In this document: in pieces, positions 14,905 through 21,928 of the stretch
How the letters are laid out: every line of letters starts with the position of its first letter
How positions within the stretch are numbered: the first letter of the stretch is position 1
NCBI GenBank assembly: GCA_910580075.1
Contig: CAJTVR010000082.1
Location: 1 to 21,928 of the forward strand
Origin: an uncultured Eubacterium sp.
GTDB lineage: Bacteria; Bacillota; Clostridia; Lachnospirales; Lachnospiraceae
Length of the DNA: 21,928 bases
Direction: 5' to 3'
Program-made: the position numbers and the translations under genes
The notes under the pieces: model-generated
The model's database searches: none
What the model saw: only the letters and a program-made list of their open reading frames with translations
What the model was told of the DNA's origin: nothing

Positions 14905-16833
14905 ATGCGAAATGATGAGAAGCTGATGGGCGAATGGCAGTTTCGAGGACCTTCTGGTACAAAAAAGACGGTAAAACTGCCGCATACATGGAACAATTTG
15001 GACGGGCAGGACGGCGGAAACGATTACTGGCGCGGCAGCTGCCTTTATGAAAAAAATTTTCCAAAACCGGTATTTACACAGGATGAGCGGGTGTATCTGG
15101 AGTTTCAGGGGGTGAATGCTTCAGCGGAAGTACAGCTTAACGGTGTAAAGGTTGCGGAACATGACGGCGGTTATTCCACATTCAGGGCAGATGTCACAGA
15201 AGTACTCAAGGACGAAAATGTGCTGAAGGTGAAGGTGGATAACAGTGTGAATAACCGCGTATATCCACAGAAGGCAGATTTTACATTTTATGGCGGCATT
15301 TACCGGGATGTGCTGCTGAAAACCGTATCAAAATACCACTTTGACCTGGATGAGCTGGGCGGCAATGGAATCAGGGTGACGCCTTCTGTAAAGGGGAAAA
15401 ACGCAGGTATACACATAGAGACGTTTCATAATGCCAAAGATGCCAAAGATGCGAAAGTACAGGTAAGCATTCTAGATGCCGAGGGGAAACAGGCTGCTTT
15501 TGGAGAGGGTGCAGACCTGACGCTTGACATACAGGATGTACATTTATGGGATGGTGTATTTGATCCTTATCTGTATACGGCGCATGCAGCTTTACTGGTG
15601 GATGGAAAGACTGTGGATGAGGTGAGTGCCAGGTTTGGCGTGCGTACCATTTCGATAGATCCTAAAAAAGGATTCTTCTTAAACGGACGCTCTTATCCGC
15701 TGCGGGGTGTCAGCAGACACCAGGATTTTAAAGCGCTTGGCAATGCGATTACAAAAGAACACCACAGGCGGGATATGGAACTGATCAAAGAGATGGGTGC
15801 GAATACAATCCGGCTGGCGCATTACCAGCATGACCAGTATTTTTATGATCTGTGCGACGAATACGGCATGGCAGTATGGGCGGAGATTCCTTATATATCC
15901 GAGCATATGCCGCAGGGCAGGGAAAATACGGTTTCCCAGATGAAAGAGCTGATCACGCAGAATTACAATCATCCGTGTATTGTAACCTGGGGGCTGTCAA
16001 ATGAGATTACGATTTCTACGAAGGATAAGGCAGATATGCTGGATAACCACCATGTGCTGAATGACCTGTGCCACAAAATGGACCCGACAAGGCCTACGAC
16101 GCTGGCATGTTATGCGATGTGCGGGCCGTTTAACCGTGTAGCGCATATCAGCGACCTGGTGTCCTGGAACCTGTATCTGGGCTGGTATGTGCCGGGCCTG
16201 TTTTTAAATGACCTGTGGATGGATTTTTTCCATTTCCGGTATCCAAACCGTCCGCTGGGATTTTCTGAGTACGGGTGCGAGGCAATGCCGAATCTTCATT
16301 CCTCAAAACCGCACCGCGGCGACCATACAGAGGAATACCAGTGTGTTTACCATGAATATATGCTGGAGTGTTTTGAAAGACATCCGTTTTTGTGGGCGAC
16401 CCATGTATGGAATATGTTTGATTTTGCAGCAGATGCCAGAGACCAGGGCGGAGAGCCGGGGATGAATCATAAGGGTCTGGTCACATTTGACCGCAAAACA
16501 AAAAAAGACAGTTTTTACTTATATAAAGCATGGTGGAGCAGCGAACCGTTTGTGCATATCTGCGGCAGCCGTTATAAAGACCGGGCGGAAACACAGACGA
16601 CAGTGAAAGTATATTCCAATCAGCCTGAAGTAGAACTGTATACAAACGGGACAAAGGCAGGGAAAAAGTCCGGACAGCATGTATTTACATTCCAGATTCC
16701 GCTGAATGGGGAAGTGAAGCTGGAAGCACGTGCAGGTAAGCTGCGGGACCAGGCAGTTATCCGCCATGTAAACACACCAAATCCGGCCTATAAACTAAAA
16801 AAGACAAAAAGCAAAAGTGCGAACTGGGTATAA
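14905..16833 (+). CDS. Glycoside hydrolase family 2 (beta-galactosidase / beta-glucuronidase type)
   Basis: Intracellular GH2 exo-glycosidase, 642 aa, no signal peptide. The sugar-binding jelly-roll domain covers about 1-160, the immunoglobulin-like domain about 165-250, the TIM barrel about 255-545, and a short C-terminal beta domain the rest. The acid/base is E367 in GLSNEIT and the nucleophile is E455 in GFSEYGCE. RGVSRHQDF at the barrel start resembles beta-galactosidases. N521-x-K523 in MNHKGLVTFDRK matches in position the NxK motif that binds the carboxylate in beta-glucuronidases, but similar NxK-like strings also occur in some GH2 beta-galactosidases, so specificity is open. AGGAGG precedes the ATG. 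The GH3 gene follows after 57 nt and a sugar symporter after that, supporting a glycoside-use operon. A 9-bp unit (GCCAAAGAT) is nearly tripled at 15433-15459, giving Ala-Lys-Asp repeats. Confidence 0.92.
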   Translation: MRNDEKLMGEWQFRGPSGTKKTVKLPHTWNNLDGQDGGNDYWRGSCLYEKNFPKPVFTQDERVYLEFQGVNASAEVQLNGVKVAEHDGGYSTFRADVTEVLKDENVLKVKVDNSVNNRVYPQKADFTFYGGIYRDVLLKTVSKYHFDLDELGGNGIRVTPSVKGKNAGIHIETFHNAKDAKDAKVQVSILDAEGKQAAFGEGADLTLDIQDVHLWDGVFDPYLYTAHAALLVDGKTVDEVSARFGVRTISIDPKKGFFLNGRSYPLRGVSRHQDFKALGNAITKEHHRRDMELIKEMGANTIRLAHYQHDQYFYDLCDEYGMAVWAEIPYISEHMPQGRENTVSQMKELITQNYNHPCIVTWGLSNEITISTKDKADMLDNHHVLNDLCHKMDPTRPTTLACYAMCGPFNRVAHISDLVSWNLYLGWYVPGLFLNDLWMDFFHFRYPNRPLGFSEYGCEAMPNLHSSKPHRGDHTEEYQCVYHEYMLECFERHPFLWATHVWNMFDFAADARDQGGEPGMNHKGLVTFDRKTKKDSFYLYKAWWSSEPFVHICGSRYKDRAETQTTVKVYSNQPEVELYTNGTKAGKKSGQHVFTFQIPLNGEVKLEARAGKLRDQAVIRHVNTPNPAYKLKKTKSKSANWV

Positions 16834-16839
16834 TGATGT

Positions 16840-16863
16840 GATTTCTCCGCCTGGGCGGAAATC
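16840..16863 (+). other. Intercistronic hairpin between the GH2 and GH3 genes
   Basis: GATTT (16840-16844) pairs with AAATC (16859-16863) and CCGC (16847-16850) with GCGG (16855-16858) around a CTGG loop. No T-run follows, so it is more likely an RNA processing or stability element than a terminator. ATTTCTCCGCC is shared with the right end of repeat copy B (3999-4009). Confidence 0.5.
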
Positions 16864-16890
16864 AATATATATCTAAAGGAGGAAAGTTAT

Positions 16891-19848
16891 ATGAAAAAGA
16901 AAGGAACTGGCGTTAAGCTGTGGAGTGCTTTAAGCGTGGTAACAGCCATACTTTTAGTGGCAGTTATCATCGGCACATCCTATGCGAACCGGTATGCTAC
17001 TACGATTAATGTAGCGCTGGGTATTGAGACGACCAAGATTATCAAAGGGGAAGATTCTGGCGATACAGAGTATTTTAAGAGCGACTTTGCTTCAGAGGAT
17101 GAACGTGTAAAGTATGAAGAAGAGCTGTGTGCCAGAGTAGAATCAGAAGGCGCTGCGCTGTTAAAAAATGATAATCAGGCGCTGCCGCTTAGTTCCGGCG
17201 CAAAAGTCAGCCTTTTTGCAAGAGGATCGGTAGATCTGATGTATGGCGGTACCGGATCCGGCGGTGTTTCCACAGATAATGCGCCGACTTTAAAGGATGC
17301 CTTAAATGACCAGGGAATTGAAATCAATCAGACACTGTGGGACGTTTATGCGACAGGTGCTGCAAAAGAATATACCCGCAAGACACCGGATGCGATTTCA
17401 GACACACTGGAAGCGAATACCCAGTATGCGGTAAATGAAGCACCATGGTCTGTGATTGAAAAAGATGCCAAAAGTTCATTTGCAGAGTTTGGGGATGCTG
17501 CAATTGTCGTGCTGGCACGCTCCGGCGGCGAAGGTGCAGACCTTCCATGCGGCGATACAGGAAATGATTTAGATTATAGCTTCGGACAGGAAGGTGACGG
17601 AAATTATCTGGCACTTTCAAAAGAAGAACAGGAACTTTTCGCAGGGTTAAAAGCGCTTAAAGACGACGGTACGTTTAAGAGTATTATTGTACTGCTGAAT
17701 TCTTCCAATGCAATAGAGCTGGATTTCTTAAATCCGGATATCTGCGGCACAGATTACGGTATTGATGCCTGCATGTGGATCGGTGATGTAGGCCAGACTG
17801 GTGCAAATGGTGTAGGACAGCTGCTTGCCGGCGCAGTATCGCCTTCCGGCAGCATTGTGGATACATTCTGCTATGACAATATGACAAATCCTGCAATACA
17901 TAACTTTTACTCAATTAAGTATCCGAGTGCAGAATCTTTAAAACTGAACATAGACGGTGCTGATGTACAGGGCATGTACAGTGTGTACCAGGAGGGCATT
18001 TACCTGGGCTACCGTTATTATGAGACGCGTTATGAAGATTCCGTTATGGGAACAGGCAATGCCGGAGACTTTGACTACAATAAACAGGTAGCATATCCGT
18101 TTGGCTACGGCATTTCTTATACAGATTTTGAATACAGCGGATTTAAGGCTGTAGAAAATGATGACAGCTTTGATATTTCTGTCAAAGTAAAAAATACAGG
18201 CGATTATGCAGGAAAGAAAACGGTACAGGTATATTTCCAGTCGCCTTACACAGACTATGACAAACAAAACGGCATTGAAAAGGCAAGCGTAGAGCTTTGC
18301 GGATTTGCAAAGACAGATGTGCTGGAGCCAGGTGCTTCTGAAGATGTTACCATTAATATTCCAAAGAAAGAACTGCGTACTTACGACGCTGACAATGCAA
18401 AAACATACATCTTAGATGAAGGTGATTATTACTTTACCATCGGCAACGGAGCACATGAAGCAGTGAATAACATTCTGACTGCCAAAGGTTTTGAAGGAGA
18501 TGCCAAAGGCGATAAGTCCGTGACCTGGAAGTGGACAAATTCTGAGTTAGACACAACAATGTTTGCCACATCCGCAGCAACAGGTTCTCAGATTACAAAC
18601 CTGTTTGACGAGGCTGATCCGAATAAGTGTTCCACAGCTCCGGGAAATGTTGTATGGCTTTCACGTTCAGACTGGGAAGGCACGTATCCGTCAAAAGCAG
18701 CAGCGTTAGACGCAAATGAGGATATGGCAGCAGCACTGGCAATTACCCGCTATAATGCAGCTGAAGAAGAAAAGGCAGAGATGCCGACGCTCGGCGCGGA
18801 CAACGGACTGATACTTGCTTCTATGATAGGCAAAGAATATGACGATCCGCAGTGGGAGCAGCTCCTTGACCAGCTGACCTACAGCGAAATGGTAAATACG
18901 ATTACATTAGGTTTCCACAATACGGCTGCCTGTGAATCAATCGGCAAGGCAGCAACAAAGGACGAAAACGGTCCGCAGGGCTTAACAGCAGCTTTAACAG
19001 GCGGTGCTTCTGCTATGTGCTACACGTCTGAAGACGTGATGGCAGCAACATTTAACGTAGAATTAATGGAAGACTTAGGACGGTGTATCGGAGAAGACTG
19101 TCTTGCATGGGGCTATTCAGGACTTTACGGTCCGGGTGTCAATATGCACCGTACTCCTTATTCCGGGCGTAATTTTGAGTATTACTCCGAAGATCCGTTT
19201 ATTTCAGGTACCATCTGTGCAGCAGAGACAAAAGGCATCCAGTCAAAGGGTGTTTATGTATATTTGAAACACGTAGCATTAAATGACTCTGAATCCAGCC
19301 GCCGCGGCGTTAACACATGGCTCAATGAACAGACAGCCCGCGAGATTTATCTGGAAGTAGCAGACAAGGCAGTAATGGACGCAGGTGCATGGTGTACGAT
19401 GAGCGGATTCAACCGCTGGGGCACAACCTGGTGCGGCGCTTATAAAGCACTTCAGACAGACTATTTAAGAGGCGAGCTTGGCATGCGCGGCATGAGCATT
19501 ACTGACTACTCCGGCAGCAGCGCATATATGGATCTGATTGACGGCATGCGTGCCGGATCCGATATCTGGGACAGCCCGGACCCGACGATACACACGACAA
19601 AGGCAAATACAAAAGAGTATGAAAATGATCCGAATGTTGTGCTGGCAATGCGTAATGCAATGCACAATGTGCTGTATACAGTCGTTAATTCCAACGCAAT
19701 GAACGGCCTGTCAGAAAATGATACACTCAAAGTGGTTACACCATGGTGGAAGACAGCACTGACAGCACTGAATGTTGTAATTGCTCTGGCATTTGCAGGC
19801 AGCGTGCTGATGCTGATCCTTAAGATTCGCAAAAAGAACGAAGCCTGA
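16891..19848 (+). CDS. Glycoside hydrolase family 3 with reversed domain order, membrane-anchored at both ends
   Basis: Probable beta-glucosidase-type exo-enzyme, 985 aa, acting outside the cell. Lys-rich N terminus and membrane segment (about 10-31), then a GH3 C-terminal-type domain (about 80-345, starting LLKNDNQALPL), an Fn3-like domain (about 425-515, VKVKNTGDYAGKKTVQVYF) and last the GH3 N-terminal TIM barrel (about 630-925). Barrel signatures are GPGVNMHRTP, GRNFEYYSEDP, LKHVALND and the nucleophile D872 in SITDYSG. A second membrane segment (about 953-978) is followed by KIRKKNEA. Basic residues on the cytoplasmic side of both segments imply that the ends are inside and the whole enzyme is a loop outside. 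The reversed order is established for some Butyrivibrio and Ruminococcus GH3 enzymes. AAGGAGG precedes the ATG. The last codons are duplicated just downstream. Confidence 0.92.
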   Translation: MKKKGTGVKLWSALSVVTAILLVAVIIGTSYANRYATTINVALGIETTKIIKGEDSGDTEYFKSDFASEDERVKYEEELCARVESEGAALLKNDNQALPLSSGAKVSLFARGSVDLMYGGTGSGGVSTDNAPTLKDALNDQGIEINQTLWDVYATGAAKEYTRKTPDAISDTLEANTQYAVNEAPWSVIEKDAKSSFAEFGDAAIVVLARSGGEGADLPCGDTGNDLDYSFGQEGDGNYLALSKEEQELFAGLKALKDDGTFKSIIVLLNSSNAIELDFLNPDICGTDYGIDACMWIGDVGQTGANGVGQLLAGAVSPSGSIVDTFCYDNMTNPAIHNFYSIKYPSAESLKLNIDGADVQGMYSVYQEGIYLGYRYYETRYEDSVMGTGNAGDFDYNKQVAYPFGYGISYTDFEYSGFKAVENDDSFDISVKVKNTGDYAGKKTVQVYFQSPYTDYDKQNGIEKASVELCGFAKTDVLEPGASEDVTINIPKKELRTYDADNAKTYILDEGDYYFTIGNGAHEAVNNILTAKGFEGDAKGDKSVTWKWTNSELDTTMFATSAATGSQITNLFDEADPNKCSTAPGNVVWLSRSDWEGTYPSKAAALDANEDMAAALAITRYNAAEEEKAEMPTLGADNGLILASMIGKEYDDPQWEQLLDQLTYSEMVNTITLGFHNTAACESIGKAATKDENGPQGLTAALTGGASAMCYTSEDVMAATFNVELMEDLGRCIGEDCLAWGYSGLYGPGVNMHRTPYSGRNFEYYSEDPFISGTICAAETKGIQSKGVYVYLKHVALNDSESSRRGVNTWLNEQTAREIYLEVADKAVMDAGAWCTMSGFNRWGTTWCGAYKALQTDYLRGELGMRGMSITDYSGSSAYMDLIDGMRAGSDIWDSPDPTIHTTKANTKEYENDPNVVLAMRNAMHNVLYTVVNSNAMNGLSENDTLKVVTPWWKTALTALNVVIALAFAGSVLMLILKIRKKNEA

Positions 19849-19900
19849 GGATAGCAGCGTGCTGATGCTGATCCTTAGGATTCGCAAAAAAACGAAGCCT
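19799..19900 (+). repeat. Tandem duplication of the GH3 gene 3' end
   Basis: 19799-19846, coding for the last membrane-segment residues and the basic tail, recurs at 19854-19900 after a 7-nt spacer. The copies differ by one substitution (CTTAAGATT against CTTAGGATT) and a small change in the A-run (AAAAAGAAC against AAAAAAAC). The second copy lies after the TGA at 19846-19848 and is not translated with the gene. Confidence 0.9.
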
Positions 19901-19971
19901 TGGCAGGAGAGGCCTGGAAACCCCAAAGGGCAGCAGAATGCTTAAATCAGGGCTAAGATAGAATTAAAAAG

Positions 19972-20011
19972 CAGACAGCCGTATGCAGTATTTTCTGTAT
20001 ACGGCTGTCTG
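19972..20011. other. Strong 17-bp hairpin before the symporter gene
   Basis: CAGACAGCCGTATGCAG (19972-19988) pairs with CTGTATACGGCTGTCTG (19995-20011) over 17 bp with one G-U wobble and a 6-nt loop. On the + strand the T-run expected of a terminator is missing, while AAAAAG precedes the stem, so the terminator orientation would be the - strand (CTTTTT). For + strand transcription it is better read as a processing or stability element 9 nt before the AGGAGG of the next gene. Confidence 0.75.
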
Positions 20012-20031
20012 AGAAGAAAAAGGAGGGCTTT

Positions 20032-21603
20032 ATGAGCAAGACGGAAAATACGGCTTCGGTTACAATGAACCGGGCAAAACCATACCAGCTTGTCCTGTTT
20101 CCGTTTAATAATGGCGCTACGAATGTCTATTACATCCTGACATCTTCGTACATCGCCTATTATGGCGGGGTTTTAGGGCTTCTGACGGTTTTTGCCGGCA
20201 CAATGGTTACAGTTATGCGTCTGTTTGACGCAGTGACAGACCCGGTAATCGGGGCACTGATTGACAAGACAAATGGCAGATTTGGCAAATTCCGCCCTTT
20301 TATGGTGTTAGGCAATCTGATTATGGCAGTCTCTTCGATTCTGCTGTATTTTTGTACCCAGCTGGTTCCGGCCAGCATGATGCCGATGCGGTATGTGCTG
20401 TATGTACTTTTTTATGCAATCTATGTAATCGGATATACATTCCAGACTTCAGTTACCCGTTCCGGCCAGACGGTATTAACCAATGACCCGAAACAGCGCC
20501 CGATGTTTACGATTTTTAATCTGGTAGCCAGCATGCTGGGCATGGGGGCAATTCAGTTCTGTGCACCGATTATCCGTGCTAACTTTGGGGATTATACGAC
20601 ACAGAGTTTCTTTAATGTGCTGATCCCTGCAGCTATTGTCGTTTCTGCAGGGCTGACCGTACTGGGTGTGATTGGTATCTGGGAAAAAGACCAGCCGAAA
20701 TATTTCGGTATGGGCGGGGCAGTTCAGGAGAAGGTAAAGGTTTCCGAATACATTGCCCTGATTAAGGCAAACGGACCCCTGCAGCGGCTGATGGTAGCCG
20801 GAGGCGGCTGTAAGCTGGCACTGGCAATTGCGACGAACACGGCCGTACTGGCAATGCTTTATGGCGGCATGATGGGGGATTATGATAATCTGTATCTGCC
20901 GATGATGGTATTAGGATATGTATTTTCTGCTCCGTTTTTCTATTTAACGATACGTACTTCCCAGAAACAGGGACAGAAAGCCTCGCTGATGCGGTATGTA
21001 GCGGTTGCGCTGGTATGTTATATCGGCGTTATGGTGCTGCTGATTCTGTGGGGGCGCTCAGATGTCTTTACACTGTCTTTATACAGTACAGATCAGGGAT
21101 TTCACCTGACACTGAACCTGTATACGGTACTGTTTATTTTATTCTTTGGCATTGGTTACGGTGCTTATTATGCAACAGCCGACATGCCGATTCCAATGGT
21201 AGCAGACTGCTCAGATTACGAAACTTACCGTTCAGGCAAATATGTTCCGGGCATTATCGGGACACTGTTTTCGCTTGTAGACAAGCTCGTATCCTCACTC
21301 AGCTCCACGGTTGTAGCATTTGCTGCCGCAGCGATTGGATTCTCACAGGCGCTGCCGGGTGCAGATGATCCGTTTGTGCCAGGGATGAACATTGTAGTAA
21401 TTATTTTATTCTGCGTGATTCCAATGGCGGCATGGGCTGCGACGCTGATTGCGATGAAAGGATATATACTGACTGGAGATAAAATGAAAGAAATTCAGGC
21501 AGTTAATGCAGTCAGAAAAGATGCCATTGCCAAAGGGATGAGCATGGAGCAGGCAATGGAGAAGTGGAAGACCATTGACCAGGTGCCGGAGGAATTTCTG
21601 TAG
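20032..21603 (+). CDS. GPH-family sugar:cation symporter (MFS)
   Basis: Glycoside-pentoside-hexuronide cation symporter, 523 aa, about twelve membrane segments. The N-terminal hallmark follows helix 2: RLFDAVTDPVIGALIDKT, then GRFGKFRPF, where the Asp residues and the basic loop are typical for cation-coupled uptake in the LacS/MelB/UidB group. A second-half conserved segment, ADMPIPMVADCSDYETYRSGK, is also typical. The C-terminal tail after about residue 475 is cytoplasmic and helical, without an EIIA domain. AGGAGG lies 5 nt before the ATG. It follows the two glycosidases, so it probably imports the disaccharide or glycoside that they act on; a galactoside, glucoside or glucuronide are all possible. 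No clear terminator follows. Confidence 0.92.
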   Translation: MSKTENTASVTMNRAKPYQLVLFPFNNGATNVYYILTSSYIAYYGGVLGLLTVFAGTMVTVMRLFDAVTDPVIGALIDKTNGRFGKFRPFMVLGNLIMAVSSILLYFCTQLVPASMMPMRYVLYVLFYAIYVIGYTFQTSVTRSGQTVLTNDPKQRPMFTIFNLVASMLGMGAIQFCAPIIRANFGDYTTQSFFNVLIPAAIVVSAGLTVLGVIGIWEKDQPKYFGMGGAVQEKVKVSEYIALIKANGPLQRLMVAGGGCKLALAIATNTAVLAMLYGGMMGDYDNLYLPMMVLGYVFSAPFFYLTIRTSQKQGQKASLMRYVAVALVCYIGVMVLLILWGRSDVFTLSLYSTDQGFHLTLNLYTVLFILFFGIGYGAYYATADMPIPMVADCSDYETYRSGKYVPGIIGTLFSLVDKLVSSLSSTVVAFAAAAIGFSQALPGADDPFVPGMNIVVIILFCVIPMAAWAATLIAMKGYILTGDKMKEIQAVNAVRKDAIAKGMSMEQAMEKWKTIDQVPEEFL

Positions 21604-21605
21604 GG

Positions 21606-21650
21606 ATGAGTAAAACAAAAAAAGATTATATTATAGGCGGGAAGGAATAA
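21606..21650 (+). other. Micro-ORF after the symporter, doubtful
   Basis: ATG at 21606, two bases after the symporter stop, opens a 14-codon frame (MSKTKKDYIIGGKE). From 21649 another frame runs 22 Lys/Arg-rich codons to TAA at 21715-21717 without a normal start. Joined by a +1 shift they would encode a basic 36-residue peptide. It may equally be the chance reading of A-rich DNA. Confidence 0.15.
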
Positions 21651-21747
21651 GATTAAGAAAGTTAATAATGGCAAGACAAGAAAAAGAGCTGTAAAAAAGA
21701 AAAATATAAAACGATAATCTAAACGTTAATTGCTGAAAATCTTTGTC

Positions 21748-21776
21748 TTGAATTATTTTGTCTTATAGCTTATAAT
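21748..21776 (+). promoter_or_regulatory. Promoter near the right edge
   Basis: TTGAAT (21748-21753), a 17-nt spacer and TATAAT (21771-21776). Transcription would start near 21783, just at the hairpin at 21786. The gene it serves must start near or beyond the right edge: ATG at 21896 opens a frame to the window end but has no clear ribosome binding site. Confidence 0.55.
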
Positions 21777-21785
21777 CAGTGTAGA

Positions 21786-21817
21786 GGTAATGGAGATATT
21801 GCAACGTCCCCATTACC
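21786..21817 (+). other. Hairpin at the presumed transcript 5' end
   Basis: GGTAATGG (21786-21793) pairs perfectly with CCATTACC (21810-21817) around a 16-nt loop, a few bases after the expected start of transcription. No T-run follows. It could be a 5' stabiliser, the first stem of a structured leader, or part of a mobile-element end. The 325 nt after 21603 are AT-rich and otherwise hold nothing I recognise. Confidence 0.45.
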
Positions 21818-21928
21818 CTAGACGGAAACTATATTGTACTATAATAATTACAAAAAGCTATCCACTATTGCGAGGGTTCTTTCTGAACTTTGGGTATGAT
21901 AGGTAATAAAAGAACAGGTCAAAGATCT

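Noticed and set aside
21786..21928. tRNA, T-box or known riboswitch in the right flank
   Set aside because: No cloverleaf, no T-box AGGGTGGAACCGCG-like sequence and no riboswitch core that I recognise; only one stem is clear.
1..21928. CRISPR array, complete insertion sequence or phage genes
   Set aside because: No regularly spaced identical repeats, transposase, integrase or phage structural frames were seen.

Overview
The window looks like a chromosomal segment of a low-to-mid GC Gram-positive gut anaerobe, most likely a Lachnospiraceae relative (Blautia / Clostridium cluster XIVa type). The basis is near-consensus AGGAGG ribosome binding sites on most genes, signal peptides and lipoproteins of Firmicutes type, AgrC/AgrA-like and OmpR-like two-component systems, a reverse-domain-order GH3 enzyme of the kind known from Butyrivibrio and Ruminococcus, and a GPH-family sugar symporter. 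This is inference from gene content; no rRNA or other phylogenetic marker is present.

Layout. (1) 105-2664, + strand: an SGNH-type secreted esterase-like protein and an MBOAT membrane O-acyltransferase, a probable envelope or exopolysaccharide O-acetylation pair, closed by a 14-bp-stem terminator. (2) 2877-3803, + strand: an M19 dipeptidase, ending against a MITE-like repeat (3836-4025) that separates it from the convergent cardiolipin synthase. (3) 4078-12434, all on the - strand: cardiolipin synthase, a DUF5713-type protein, a histidine-phosphatase-family protein, two PepSY-domain exported proteins, an OmpR/histidine-kinase pair overlapping by 4 nt, and a TraX-family membrane protein. The kinase pair lies directly upstream of the two PepSY genes, an arrangement reminiscent of B. 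subtilis YkoGH-YkoI. (4) 12523-21603, all on the + strand: a possible 48-residue peptide gene, a LytTR response regulator and a GHKL sensor kinase (stop and start overlapping in TGATG), then, after a terminator, a GH2 enzyme, a doubly membrane-anchored GH3 enzyme and a GPH symporter. The last three read as a small glycoside-utilisation cluster: GH3 acts outside, GPH imports, GH2 hydrolyses inside. (5) 21604-21928: AT-rich DNA with a good promoter and a hairpin but no complete gene.

The most notable non-coding features are a dispersed repeat family (one near-complete copy with inverted ends, one truncated, one fragment), a tandem duplication of the last 47-48 nt of the GH3 gene, a 36-bp tandem repeat tract inside the PepSY lipoprotein gene, a direct repeat suggestive of a response-regulator operator before that gene, and an unrecognised peptide ORF next to the AgrC/AgrA-like pair. 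I saw no rRNA, tRNA, CRISPR array, intact insertion sequence or phage gene.
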